The position numbers and the translations under genes were made by a program. Below, one piece after another: positions 46,711 to 55,941 of a stretch of DNA of 64,000 nt. Numbering within the stretch: the first letter of the stretch is position 1; each line of letters opens with the position of its first letter. The stretch is taken from positions 1-64,000 of the forward strand of contig CANQJO010000010.1 in NCBI GenBank assembly GCA_947624255.1, read 5' to 3'. Source of the stretch: an uncultured Ruminococcus sp. GTDB lineage: Bacteria; Bacillota; Clostridia; Oscillospirales; Ruminococcaceae. The notes under the pieces were generated by a model. The model was not told the DNA's origin. It saw nothing but the letters and a program-made list of their open reading frames with translations, and did not search any database.

Positions 46711-47675
46711 AATACTTGACCTCTTGTGGTAAGTATTGATTCGAATTGAGTAAAACTATAGCATATTACAAGAACATTTGTTTCAGGGGGGGGTAAAACG
46801 AACCTTTTCCCTAAGTAATAGTCAAAACTATCAGGCGTAAACTGAACGTACCCACTCCAAGGATAAAATGTCAATTCACCAAAAATTATTTTACCCTTAA
46901 TATTATAAAGATCAACTCTGACTGCTGGAAAATCTTCTGAAAGCTTTCGTGCTATAGATATCATCTCGTCAAGTTTCAGCGGTCTCGGTATGTCTCTTTC
47001 AATTTGAGGACAATCACTACTTATGTTCATTTTCTTCCAGTGAGGAGTGTAAAAGTTCCTTTTATGCCCCGAAAACCTATCACAATCATAAACGATACAA
47101 ACAGGTTCTCCATTAAAGCATAAAAACTTATAATCCGCAATGCTTCCATCAGGATTAGAATCATCTTCCATAAATCGTTCTGCAATTACTAATTTAGATG
47201 CTCCATCATAAGCCCATTCTCTACCTGCAGATGAATCTGCCATCGATAGGAACTCAGACAGTTTCTTTTTCGTTTCAAGTATATTCAGTTTTGATTTATC
47301 TTTGACAAAAATATTAGTCTCACTTCCATTTGTTGTTTTCAACGCGAATTTCTTTGGTAAAGAATCAAAATCAAGACTTTCAACATCCTCTACCGCCTGG
47401 TACAATTCATTTAGTATGCTACCTAATCCTTTGCTCACAACATATTCCCGCACATGGTATTTATCCACGCATTTCATCATAATTGGATTTCTATAATAAA
47501 GCTTGTACCATTGTATTTTTTCAGTATATCTTAGAGGATTGTCAAGGTTTAATCTTCTTCCAAGCTTAATCCTATACTGGAGTATCAACATCGTCTTATC
47601 AGGAACGAACCTTAGCATTTTTAATATTGCAAACCTCATCCTTTGACTTCGTATTATTCTCTTGTAGCCATTCAT
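46707..47675 (-). CDS. TupA-like ATP-grasp protein with C8 tract
   Basis: 322 residues from the ATG at 47675 (GGAGG 8 nt upstream; the ATG at 47690 lies in that site). The pattern DNPLRYTEKIQWYKLYYRNP, CVDKYHVREYV, KTTNGSETNIF, DYKFLCFNGEP and VRVDLYNIKGKIIFGELTFYP matches the ATP-grasp TupA family, named for teichuronopeptide synthesis and common in capsule loci. The C-terminus passes through eight C (G8 at 46786-46793 on plus). The protein would normally be expected to end near FVLP; here 22 unusual residues follow and stop exactly at the next ATG. Nine C would give a stop right after the Pro run. Confidence 0.82.
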   Translation of the reverse strand: MNGYKRIIRSQRMRFAILKMLRFVPDKTMLILQYRIKLGRRLNLDNPLRYTEKIQWYKLYYRNPIMMKCVDKYHVREYVVSKGLGSILNELYQAVEDVESLDFDSLPKKFALKTTNGSETNIFVKDKSKLNILETKKKLSEFLSMADSSAGREWAYDGASKLVIAERFMEDDSNPDGSIADYKFLCFNGEPVCIVYDCDRFSGHKRNFYTPHWKKMNISSDCPQIERDIPRPLKLDEMISIARKLSEDFPAVRVDLYNIKGKIIFGELTFYPWSGYVQFTPDSFDYYLGKRFVLPPPETNVLVICYSFTQFESILTTRGQVL

Positions 47676-47698
47676 GTTAATATCCTCCATACTACTAT

Positions 47699-48853
47699 TT
47701 AGATAATCATATTCTCCTTAATCTTTTCCAGATAAGCCTTTATAACAACTTCTCGGCTGAACTCCTGCTCAACCTTTTGCCGTCCTTTCAAGCCCATCTG
47801 CTTTCTCTTATCATTCTCCATTGCCACAAATTTCTCAATAGTTCTTACCAGAGCATCAACATCTCCACCTTTATAGATGAATCCGCTTACTCCATTATCA
47901 ACTGTTTCCTGACAGCCAGGATTGTTTGTGGTTATTATCGGTCTACCAGAACTTGCGTTCTCAAGGAGAACATTGCTCATGCCCTCGCCATATGTACTTG
48001 GGTGAATGATAGCATGCGCTCTTTTGATCCAGGGCTTAACATCTTTCTGTGATCCTCTGTAATGAACGATATCCTGCTTGCCAAGTTCTTCAAGCTCTGC
48101 CTCATAATGCCCCTCTGTCGGCTCAATGAAACCGAGCATATTGAATTCTGTGTTCGGATACTTTTTCTTGATGATCTTTGCGGCAGCGATGAAGTCATCT
48201 ACGCCTTTATCATGAAGAATTCTGCCAATGTAGTTGAAGATTACCGGTTCGCCGTCAATACCATTGCCACCATCAGGATATTCCTGAACAGGGTAGCGGT
48301 CAAGAGCTACACCGGAACCGGGAATTAACTTGCTTGCACCTTTTAGCCAACCGAGCTTCTTAGCCAGCTTCATGTTTGTGCTGTTCTGGAACATAATGCA
48401 GGCAGAATCACGATATGCGGTCTTGAACAGCCACATAATGAACTTCTGCTTGATACCGCTTTCATTCACAACAGAACCTAATCCGGTAACATTATTAATT
48501 ACCGGGATATGAAGCTGATGCGCAACAAGGCTTGCATAAACATTCGGTTTTGCTGTATAAGTCAAAACGACTGCCGGCTTATAGCGCTTGAATAGCTTGC
48601 GATAGTGCATCATCAGCTTTCCATCATTGATCACACTTGTTCCACGGCGGTCAATATCGGGATTATCGTAAATGAAGCTCTTATCCCTCTTTAAATGATA
48701 CTCTTCTTCCATAACCTCGAACTTAGGTCCGTCCGGGCAGGAGATAAGCATCCTATATCCAGCTTTCATAATAGCTTGAATCAACTCAAGTCGAAAGCAG
48801 TATACATCATCATCGTTATTTGTTAGCAAAGCTATAATCGGTTTCTTTGACAT
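47699..48853 (-). CDS. GT4-family glycosyltransferase
   Basis: 384 residues. N-terminal IIALLTNNDDDVYCFRLELIQAI, a conserved NVTGLGSV segment, and EGMSNVLLENASSGRPIITTNNPG (E-x7-E, about 292). The N-terminal half is that of capsule GT4 enzymes that add the second sugar, often N-acetylgalactosaminyl- or fucosyl-type; the donor is not readable. 27 bp from the priming transferase gene. Confidence 0.88.
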   Translation of the reverse strand: MSKKPIIALLTNNDDDVYCFRLELIQAIMKAGYRMLISCPDGPKFEVMEEEYHLKRDKSFIYDNPDIDRRGTSVINDGKLMMHYRKLFKRYKPAVVLTYTAKPNVYASLVAHQLHIPVINNVTGLGSVVNESGIKQKFIMWLFKTAYRDSACIMFQNSTNMKLAKKLGWLKGASKLIPGSGVALDRYPVQEYPDGGNGIDGEPVIFNYIGRILHDKGVDDFIAAAKIIKKKYPNTEFNMLGFIEPTEGHYEAELEELGKQDIVHYRGSQKDVKPWIKRAHAIIHPSTYGEGMSNVLLENASSGRPIITTNNPGCQETVDNGVSGFIYKGGDVDALVRTIEKFVAMENDKRKQMGLKGRQKVEQEFSREVVIKAYLEKIKENMII

Positions 48854-48880
48854 TTATACACCCTATTAATCCTTAATATG

Positions 48881-49930
48881 TTAGTTATAATCCTTACCAA
48901 GTACCGCAGCTACAGTACGGAACATTGTAAGTATCTCTCGAAGAAAACGGAATCTTCTCACAGATTCTAAATTCCACACCATTTTTGCAGGCAGTACCTG
49001 TTCTATGTAAACTTTATCTACATCATCCGCTGCATCAATCAATTTACTCTCATCTTTATACCTGATACTTGCCTCTGATGTAATTCCCGCCGGCATAAGC
49101 AGAGTGGCATAAAACTCCGGCTGATAAGCCTTTACATACTTGACAACCTCTGGTCTCGTTCCCACAAAAGACATTGTGCCTTCAATCACGTCAAACACCT
49201 GCGGAAGCTCGTCAAGACGAAGGTGACGGAGTCTTTTGCCAATCTTCGTGATTCGGCTATCCCCGCCAACAGTTACAGCTGTACCGATCTTATCAGCATT
49301 AGAAACCATTGTACGGAATTTGTGAATGCGAAAACGCTTACCGTACGTTGTGACTCGTTCTTGTCGGTAGAACACTGGTCCCTGTGAGTCAAGCTTTATC
49401 ATTACAGCAATAACTGCCATAGGGATCGCTGTGACTATCAGAACCATGATTGCAACTACAAGATCAAACGCTCTTTTCAATCCAAGCTGCCAACGCTTTT
49501 TATATAATTTTTCCCAATATGGTCGAACCTCTGGTGTCCTCATAAATTCCGGTAATTCTTCCCAACGTCTTAATGCCACACTATTTACTCCTATAAAAAA
49601 TCTTAAACCTACACCAACCACTACTCCGATTGTGTTATTCACCACATCATCCATTTCACAATATCCGAGGCAGAAGAAATATTGCAACACTTCAATGCAG
49701 CAGGATAATAGCAGACCTAATAAAATACCTTTGCGACCGCCGATAGTGGCTCCAAGTGGAACGAAAAGCAATATATTTAGCCCTATATCCTTCCACATAT
49801 GATTTCGCATTTCCCAGAAAAGCGGCTTGAAGATGTGTTGTTCTCCGGGCTGCCTACTAAAAATGGTGATGTAAAGAATGAATAATACTACAATTGCAGT
49901 GCAGATGAATCTGCGTGCTTTATTACGCAC
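48881..49930 (-). CDS. VanZ-like domain fused to priming sugar transferase
   Basis: 349 residues from a GTG start overlapping the aminotransferase stop by 8 bp (GAGG upstream). Residues 1-120 form a VanZ-like membrane domain (three or four helices; LNILLFVPLGATIGG). Residues about 150-345 are a bacterial sugar transferase: KRAFDLVVAIMVLIV helix, DSQGPVFYRQERV, FRIHKFRTM and LRLDELPQVFDVIEG, SFVGTRPE. It would load the first sugar phosphate on undecaprenyl phosphate. The VanZ half has no known function in this setting; the fusion is unusual. Confidence 0.9.
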   Translation of the reverse strand: MRNKARRFICTAIVVLFILYITIFSRQPGEQHIFKPLFWEMRNHMWKDIGLNILLFVPLGATIGGRKGILLGLLLSCCIEVLQYFFCLGYCEMDDVVNNTIGVVVGVGLRFFIGVNSVALRRWEELPEFMRTPEVRPYWEKLYKKRWQLGLKRAFDLVVAIMVLIVTAIPMAVIAVMIKLDSQGPVFYRQERVTTYGKRFRIHKFRTMVSNADKIGTAVTVGGDSRITKIGKRLRHLRLDELPQVFDVIEGTMSFVGTRPEVVKYVKAYQPEFYATLLMPAGITSEASIRYKDESKLIDAADDVDKVYIEQVLPAKMVWNLESVRRFRFLREILTMFRTVAAVLGKDYN

Positions 49931-51230
49931 TCAAAACCTCACTTAATACTGTTTTCATCACTTCACACACATACTCCACATCCTCGTCTGTCAGTAACGT
50001 GTGAAGGGGCAATGTAATCAAACTACTATAGTAATCAACACTGTTCTGATAATCATCGCAACTATCTTTATACGCCGTCATTAAGGGCAACGGCTTATAA
50101 TGTACATTAGTGGCAACACCAGCTTCTGCGAATCTTTCAATCAACTCATTCCGCTGTGCCTCGGTAATGCCCGATACCCTAATAAGATACAAATGATTAG
50201 AACTGTCCATATCATCCGTGTGGTGAACGAGATGGCTGATACCCAGCTCGTCACAAGTTTCATCGTACTTCTTGATGATTTCTGTTCTTCGAGCCAAAAG
50301 CTCCTTATATCTATCAAGCTGTCTCAGACCGATAGCAGCCATAATATCTGTCATATTGCATTTATACCATGCACCGATGATGTCATACTCCCACGCACCA
50401 ATCTGTGTTTTCGCAAGAGCATCCTTGTTCTGTCCGTGGAGGGAGAGAAGCTGGTAGAACTTATAGATCTCAGCATTGTCAATATCGGGGATGGTTCTCC
50501 AAGTCGCAGCCCCGCCTTCAGCGGTTGTAAAATTTTTTACAGCATGGAACGAAAAAGACGAAAAGTCTGCGATTGCTCCGCAGTATCGTTTCTGACCTCC
50601 GACAACTCTGCTTGCACCGAGGCTGTGAGCGCAGTCAGCCACAACAGCAACACGGCCGAGTGCAGATTGGATTCGATGATTCAGATCTCCGAGCGGCGAT
50701 CCGTCAGATTCAACGGCTTTGAATAGGCCTTTTTTCCTCTCAACGATCTCGAAAATCTTATCATAGTCACAGACGATACCGCCGAGGTCAACCGGAATGA
50801 TAGCTTTGGTATTCTCCGTGACAGCGGCTTCGAGCTGGTCATAGTCCATCTCCGGAGCGTGAGTTGTACTGTCTCCGCCCTTCTGGATGTCCACAAATCT
50901 CACTGTCGCACCGCAATGAACAGCGGCAGAAGCAGTCGCAGTATATGTATATGCCGGAACGATGACTTCATCTCCGGGCTTGATACCGAGAATTCTCAGG
51001 TTCAGTTCTTCTGCTGCTGTAGCCGAATTCAGGCAAACCACACGGTTGGAATAATAGTCCTTATTTGCTTCTGTATCAACGGCGGTGTCGCCGGTCTCAA
51101 TGTATGCTGCGAGTCTACGCTCCAACAGCTTTACTCTCGGTCCAGTTGTTATCCAGCCTGAACGAAGGGCTTCTGTAACCTCTTTTATTTCCTCATCTGT
51201 AATATCCGGTGGTGAAAAAGGTATCTTCAT
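49923..51230 (-). CDS. DegT/DnrJ/EryC1 sugar aminotransferase (PglE/ArnB-like)
   Basis: 435 residues from the ATG at 51230, with GGAAG 8 nt upstream; the frame extends to 51275 without support. MKIPFSPPDITDEEIKEV start, NSATAAEELNLRIL, DCAHSLGA and PLP lysine in FHAVKNFTTAEGGA (about 235). The IPFSPPDI start and HAVKN loop fit the 4-aminotransferases acting on UDP-4-keto-6-deoxy sugars, so it probably works with the membrane dehydratase at 29375-31585 to make a UDP-4-amino sugar used by the priming transferase next door. Confidence 0.88.
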   Translation of the reverse strand: MKIPFSPPDITDEEIKEVTEALRSGWITTGPRVKLLERRLAAYIETGDTAVDTEANKDYYSNRVVCLNSATAAEELNLRILGIKPGDEVIVPAYTYTATASAAVHCGATVRFVDIQKGGDSTTHAPEMDYDQLEAAVTENTKAIIPVDLGGIVCDYDKIFEIVERKKGLFKAVESDGSPLGDLNHRIQSALGRVAVVADCAHSLGASRVVGGQKRYCGAIADFSSFSFHAVKNFTTAEGGAATWRTIPDIDNAEIYKFYQLLSLHGQNKDALAKTQIGAWEYDIIGAWYKCNMTDIMAAIGLRQLDRYKELLARRTEIIKKYDETCDELGISHLVHHTDDMDSSNHLYLIRVSGITEAQRNELIERFAEAGVATNVHYKPLPLMTAYKDSCDDYQNSVDYYSSLITLPLHTLLTDEDVEYVCEVMKTVLSEVLSA

Positions 51231-51540
51231 CCGTGTTACTTCCTTCCATTCCTTCAATTCTTTGGTTAGCTCCAAAACCCTTCATAATTGTCATTAACTC
51301 AAAAAACGTATCTTCATAATACGGATTATCATTATCAGGTTTATTATTTGATACTAGTTCAATTACAATTGCTCCATCTTCTGGATAGATATTATGAATT
51401 ACATATCCCTGGTAGCCCATTCTAAAATACGCCTCTTGTCCATCTTCAAATTCAAAACGCTGTTTTGCGGCAATAACCACAACAGGTGATGAAATTTTTA
51501 TAATGGCTTCAGGGAAACTTGGCATAGCCATCTTGGTCAT
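51193..51540 (-). CDS. Small hypothetical protein at the start of the capsule operon
   Basis: 115 residues, acidic, no signal or membrane segment; strands dominate (IKISSPVVVIAAKQRFEFE, GYVIHNIYPEDGAIVIEL). The ATG at 51540 has GGGAGGAT immediately upstream and a second ATG follows at 51531. It overlaps the aminotransferase start and follows the helicase by 36 bp. I do not recognise the family. Confidence 0.55.
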   Translation of the reverse strand: MTKMAMPSFPEAIIKISSPVVVIAAKQRFEFEDGQEAYFRMGYQGYVIHNIYPEDGAIVIELVSNNKPDNDNPYYEDTFFELMTIMKGFGANQRIEGMEGSNTDEDTFFTTGYYR

Positions 51541-51576
51541 ATCCTCCCTTGTTGTTTACGATAAGGTTTTCAGCAA

Positions 51577-54474
51577 TTATCTATGTTCAAAACCGCAGTT
51601 TGCATGACTCTCCATAAAACCGATTTTCATTAGCAATTCTAATCTGTCATTCTTCATACGTCCGGCTTTATATTCCTTCCTTTGATGTACAAGCCACTGT
51701 CCGAGCCGATACCCATCATCGCAAACATAATCTTTGCCGGTTTTCAGACTACCATGCTCCTGATAGTATTTTTCAGCGTGTGCATACCCTCGAAGCCATA
51801 ACTGCTGGATGGGATCCCATATAACGCCGATGACTTCAAGCTGTTCGATTTTCTCCGCACTCAGCTTACCGTTTCGGTAATTCTTACGGACTGTTCCCAG
51901 CCATGTACCAAGATTATATCCGTCAGGGGATACATATTTCTGCGGGACAGCAAGGTCGCCGAATTCCTCAAAGTATGCTTTTGCGTGCATGATTCCATTT
52001 TCCCAGCGTAATTCTTCCGGAGACCAGATCATACCGATAGACTCTAATTTTTCGATTCTGTCATTGCTCAATTTTCCGGTTCTGTATTTTGTGCGCTGAT
52101 TCCGAAGCCATGTATCAAGCTTGAATCCGTCGGCACATTCATAGTGGCGGGGAACAAGCAGATCACCGTGTTTCAGATAATACTCTTGTGCATACTGGAA
52201 ATTCCTATGCCAGAAAGGCTCGTATACTTCCCATTGCAGCCCCAATTTTGTGAGCTTTTTAACTCTGTCTGCGGTCAGTTTGCCTTTCTTCTTCCTGTCA
52301 CGCTGCGACCTGATCCATCGTGTCAGATTAAAACCGTCGATCAGATAGTCCTCCGGCAAGCTGTTAATGTCTCCGCCGCTGGCCACAAACTTTTCAGCAT
52401 AGCGAAAGCTGTCCTCCCACCGGGAATCATCTCGGTTCCAGACCATGCCGATCTTTTCGAGCATTTCTATCTGCTCATCTGACAGGACACCTTTCAGATA
52501 ATGGCTACGCTGTGTCGAGATCCATGTGCCAAGCCTTGTTCCGTCAGGGGCAATGTATTTCACCTTGATGTTCAGATCTCCGTGTTCCTCAAAGTACTCC
52601 TTGGCAAGTCTGTATTTATCAAACCAGTTCCGCATGATCTGGGAATCCCATTTCATGCCGATGTCCTCTAATAGTTTCTTTTTCTTCTCGGACAGCGTTC
52701 CTTCCCGATGCATATTCCGCATCGTTCTGAACCATCGACCAAGCTTCAAGCCGTCCTCTGTAACATATCCGACCTGAATGTCAAGATGTCCGTTTTGTTC
52801 GTAGAAACGCTTCGCCGCTTCATAGAACTGCTCCCATGTGTCAAAGCTCCAGATCATACCCACGGTTTCCAGAAGCTGTATCTTATCAGTCGAAAGTGTG
52901 CCTTCCTTATATTTTTTTCGCTGAAAAACAAGCCATGCTGCAAGATGTGGATCAGCAGTCCTTATGCCTTCAAGAGAACCATTCTGTGCAAAATATGACT
53001 TGCATTTTTGATAGGATTCATTCCAGAAGCGCTCATCGGCAGTCTGCCAGTCCATGCCGATGGCTTCCAATCTGCGGATCCTTGATTCCGATAGAAACTG
53101 CTTTTTACGGTAATTGACACGCTGTACTGCGACCCATTGTCCGACACGATAGCCGTTATCGTTGATATATGCCTGGGGAACGAGCAGATCACCGTTCTCC
53201 TCATAGTAACGCTTGGCTTCGAGATACATCATATCCCACGAAGCGGTCAGTGTTTCTTCCAGCTCATTGAACAGTTCTACGCACTCTCTGACCTCGTCGA
53301 TCACATCGAAATTATCATTGACGATATCATAGTCCCGATCGTATTCCCGGAAATACTGAATCGCAATTTGCATTTCTTCCTTGATCGAGTCAATACTATA
53401 AAGGTTCTCGATGTTATTAACGATATCAAAAATAACAGGAACGGTCGTTTTTGACGCTGACAATGCTCGTCCGATCTGCTGTTTGTAGATGATCGGGGAG
53501 ATCGTCGGGCGGAGCAGTATCACACCTGCGACATTTTCTACGTGTATACCCTCATTCAAAGCGTCAATGCAGAACAGGAGACGCAGATGCGAAGAGTTAT
53601 CCGCGCGGAAATCGTCAAAAGATTTATTGGATAAACTATCTAAGGAATACACGGAATAGATGTGAGGGGATTTATCAATTCTGCTGAACCACTCTTCGAC
53701 TTTCCCCATTGCATCAAGCATAGCATCGTAGTTTGCACAGAAAATGATATACTTGCCTGTGCGGTCAGTCATGTGTTTATCGAAAATCACATCCAGACCG
53801 TCCGCCTTATCTAAAGCTCGTCGCAGGGCTTCCAGATATTTCTCCGCTTTATCCTTGACCGCCTTATTCTGTGCTTTTTTCACCCGCATCTCATACTTGA
53901 CAAGAGAATCCTGATAAGAAAAGATCGACAATACATATTTCGGCGGATTCAGAATGCCGCGAACAATAGCCTCACCGAGTGTCATCTCTGAAGCGATATT
54001 GCCGTCAAACAGTTCATCCGCCATATTGCGCTGGTTGTCGAGATAGCGGATCGCAGTGGCGGATAAGCCAAGGAGACGAGCTTGCGGATATGCTGATAAT
54101 AGTTTCTGCACGCCAGCTCCCCAATACTCTGCACCAGCCCGATGAAACTCATCGAGTACGATGTAATCCGGGGCGATTTCAGCGATCTCCTCATCTGTCA
54201 TATTCATCAAACGGGCATAAGTGAAATACTTCACATTGTTTAATACTGTGTCCGGAGATGCTTCGGACAGATTTTCAAGCTGTGTCCGGAAGATGTAGTC
54301 AGAGGGCGAAAGCCAGCAGACAGAGCTGTTTGGATTATCCTCACACAGCTTAAAGCCGATGAAGGCTTTTCCAGTGCCGGTTGGGTGAACGACAGCGGCT
54401 TTTCCTGTTTTAGCGAGCATTGTGGTAACAGAGCTGTAAGCAAATCGGTTATGCTCAAATAAATTCATCGCCAC
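51577..54474 (-). CDS. DEAD/DEAH helicase with eight HA repeats, first gene of the capsule operon
   Basis: 965 residues from GTG at 54474, with GGGGAGG 8 nt upstream; the ATG at 54552 lies across the inverted-repeat arm and lacks a site. The SF2 helicase core (about 1-400) has HPTGTGKAF (motif I), DEFHRAG (II), GLSATAIR (III) and QQIGRALS (VI). From about 405 to 960 there are eight HA repeats of about 68 residues, each ending in a GM-x-W turn (IGMDW, VGMIW, IGMKW, IGMVW and so on). Such helicases are common in gut Clostridia but no role is known. It lies directly behind the putative switch promoter and is the first product to change if the switch flips. Confidence 0.9.
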   Translation of the reverse strand: MAMNLFEHNRFAYSSVTTMLAKTGKAAVVHPTGTGKAFIGFKLCEDNPNSSVCWLSPSDYIFRTQLENLSEASPDTVLNNVKYFTYARLMNMTDEEIAEIAPDYIVLDEFHRAGAEYWGAGVQKLLSAYPQARLLGLSATAIRYLDNQRNMADELFDGNIASEMTLGEAIVRGILNPPKYVLSIFSYQDSLVKYEMRVKKAQNKAVKDKAEKYLEALRRALDKADGLDVIFDKHMTDRTGKYIIFCANYDAMLDAMGKVEEWFSRIDKSPHIYSVYSLDSLSNKSFDDFRADNSSHLRLLFCIDALNEGIHVENVAGVILLRPTISPIIYKQQIGRALSASKTTVPVIFDIVNNIENLYSIDSIKEEMQIAIQYFREYDRDYDIVNDNFDVIDEVRECVELFNELEETLTASWDMMYLEAKRYYEENGDLLVPQAYINDNGYRVGQWVAVQRVNYRKKQFLSESRIRRLEAIGMDWQTADERFWNESYQKCKSYFAQNGSLEGIRTADPHLAAWLVFQRKKYKEGTLSTDKIQLLETVGMIWSFDTWEQFYEAAKRFYEQNGHLDIQVGYVTEDGLKLGRWFRTMRNMHREGTLSEKKKKLLEDIGMKWDSQIMRNWFDKYRLAKEYFEEHGDLNIKVKYIAPDGTRLGTWISTQRSHYLKGVLSDEQIEMLEKIGMVWNRDDSRWEDSFRYAEKFVASGGDINSLPEDYLIDGFNLTRWIRSQRDRKKKGKLTADRVKKLTKLGLQWEVYEPFWHRNFQYAQEYYLKHGDLLVPRHYECADGFKLDTWLRNQRTKYRTGKLSNDRIEKLESIGMIWSPEELRWENGIMHAKAYFEEFGDLAVPQKYVSPDGYNLGTWLGTVRKNYRNGKLSAEKIEQLEVIGVIWDPIQQLWLRGYAHAEKYYQEHGSLKTGKDYVCDDGYRLGQWLVHQRKEYKAGRMKNDRLELLMKIGFMESHANCGFEHR

Positions 54475-54505
54475 TTTGTTCGCCTCCCCGACTACGATAC
54501 CATCA

Positions 54506-54526
54506 AATTCCTTGTTTTGCGAAAAA
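54506..54526 (-). repeat. Left arm of the 21-bp inverted repeat
   Basis: AATTCCTTGTTTTGC then GAAAAA on the plus strand, identical to the reverse complement of 55942-55962. Both arms also share a CTGCC block four bases further inward (54531-54535 here), so the motif is bipartite. It lies in the leader of the helicase gene. Confidence 0.9.
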
Positions 54527-54597
54527 CACACTGCCAAAAAAAACAGTATCATATGATCCCGACTTCAAAACCGCTTCAAAAGCAGTTATAATTGATA

Positions 54598-54626
54598 TTG
54601 ACAGCTGTGTTTCAAGTAAATATATG
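54598..54626 (+). promoter_or_regulatory. Rightward promoter of the tyrosine recombinase gene
   Basis: TTGACA (54598-54603), 17 bp, TATATG (54621-54626). A second -10-like TATAAT lies at 54753-54758 without a good -35. Confidence 0.5.
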
Positions 54627-54692
54627 GTCGAGCGACGGTTGTAACAAGCTGCAGCAAACAACTCCAAACTTCATATCGCTCATATAAGACAT

Positions 54693-54721
54693 ATTATATC
54701 ATATAATACGCCGTTTGTCAA
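54693..54721 (-). promoter_or_regulatory. Full-consensus leftward promoter inside the inverted repeat
   Basis: On the minus strand TTGACA (54721-54716), 17 bp, TATAAT (54698-54693). The transcript starts near 54686, crosses the left repeat arm and reaches the helicase GTG after about 210 nt. It is the best promoter I found for the whole leftward capsule locus. Confidence 0.85.
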
Positions 54722-54819
54722 TATGTAGCGACAAGCGTTGAGCAACTACCGGTATAATTTCGTCACATTAACGGAGAAATGCAGCTATGTATATTTTATA
54801 TTTGGAGGATATTACAAAG

Positions 54820-55896
54820 ATGATTAAAAACGTTTACAAGAGACAGGACGGACGCTTTGAAGGACGCATCACTTTGGGCTATCAGGACGGAAAACGGAAG
54901 TACAAAGCCTTTTTCGGCGCAGAGGAGAGCGTGGTTGCCGAGAAAATGACGGAGTTTCGGAGAGAAATCAATCCACTGTCCAATGTAAGCCTGACATTCG
55001 GTGCAGCCTTTGATGAGTGGTTTGAGTCCAATTCTATCCGTACCAAAGAGTCCACACAGGCAAATTATCGTCTAAAAGCTCAAAAGCATATACTTCCTGT
55101 ATTTGCCGATGAAAATATTACAGCGATAACACAAAAATTTATCTATCAGTTCATCAAGGACAAGCAGGCAAGCGGTCTGTCAAACCGCTATATCACGGAT
55201 ATTCTGGTTTTGATGAAGTCTGTGTTCAAATATGCTTCCCGTACATACCGTATTTTTAACCCGATGGATGGGCTTGTGATGCCGAAAAAGGAGAAAACGG
55301 AAGTGCTGCTGCTCACACCGGAACAGGAAAAGGAGCTGATGCGGATACTTATGGCAAATCCGACTCTCACAAATGCTGGGATTATTCTCGCAAGAATGAC
55401 TGGACTTCGGATTGGCGAGCTTTGTGCGCTCCAGTGGAAGGACATCGACCTCGAAAAACGGATTCTGACCGTCAGCAAGACGATCCAGCGGATTCAGGTG
55501 AAGGGTGGAAATAAGAAGACAAAGCTCGTGATTACCGAGCCGAAGAGCGAAACTTCTAAGCGCACGATCCCGATTCCGGAGTGCATCATTGATCTGCTTC
55601 GACAGTTTCAGGGAGAAGCAGAGCAGTATCTCCTCTCCGGTACGGAAAAGCCGGTAGAGCCGAGAACGATTCAGTACCGCTTTGCTGCGATTCTGAAAAA
55701 CGGAAATCTGCCGTCAGTGCATTTCCACGCTCTCAGGCACATGTTTGCGACTTCCTGCGTAAAACTCGGATTTGATATTAAAACGCTCTCAGAGATATTA
55801 GGACATAGCGGCGTGGAGATCACGCTGAATCGCTATGTCCATTCTTCTTTTGAGCAGAAAACCGAGTATATGGATCGGCTGAAAGTGGCGATTTGA
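54820..55896 (+). CDS. Tyrosine recombinase inside the candidate invertible segment
   Basis: 358 residues from the ATG at 54820 (GGAGG upstream; the related protein at 56547 begins equivalently). An N-terminal arm-binding-like strand region (NVYKRQDGRFEGRITLGY), a SAM-like core-binding domain (about 60-150) and a catalytic domain with Arg in TGLRIGELCALQW (about 201), the HALRH box (about 308), LGHSGVEIT and the nucleophile Tyr in LNRYVHSS (about 342). All five catalytic positions are present. The gene is divergent from the promoter at 54693-54721, and its stop lies 46 bp before the right repeat arm. It may invert the segment that contains it. Confidence 0.92.
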   Translation: MIKNVYKRQDGRFEGRITLGYQDGKRKYKAFFGAEESVVAEKMTEFRREINPLSNVSLTFGAAFDEWFESNSIRTKESTQANYRLKAQKHILPVFADENITAITQKFIYQFIKDKQASGLSNRYITDILVLMKSVFKYASRTYRIFNPMDGLVMPKKEKTEVLLLTPEQEKELMRILMANPTLTNAGIILARMTGLRIGELCALQWKDIDLEKRILTVSKTIQRIQVKGGNKKTKLVITEPKSETSKRTIPIPECIIDLLRQFQGEAEQYLLSGTEKPVEPRTIQYRFAAILKNGNLPSVHFHALRHMFATSCVKLGFDIKTLSEILGHSGVEITLNRYVHSSFEQKTEYMDRLKVAI

Positions 55897-55941
55897 CGAG
55901 AAAATTGAAGCATCTTGAAAATTGAATATGCTGGCAGGGCA

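Noticed and set aside
54720-54820. ATG at 54787 as start of the switch recombinase
   Set aside because: It would add 11 residues not present in the related second recombinase; the ATG at 54820 matches its start better.
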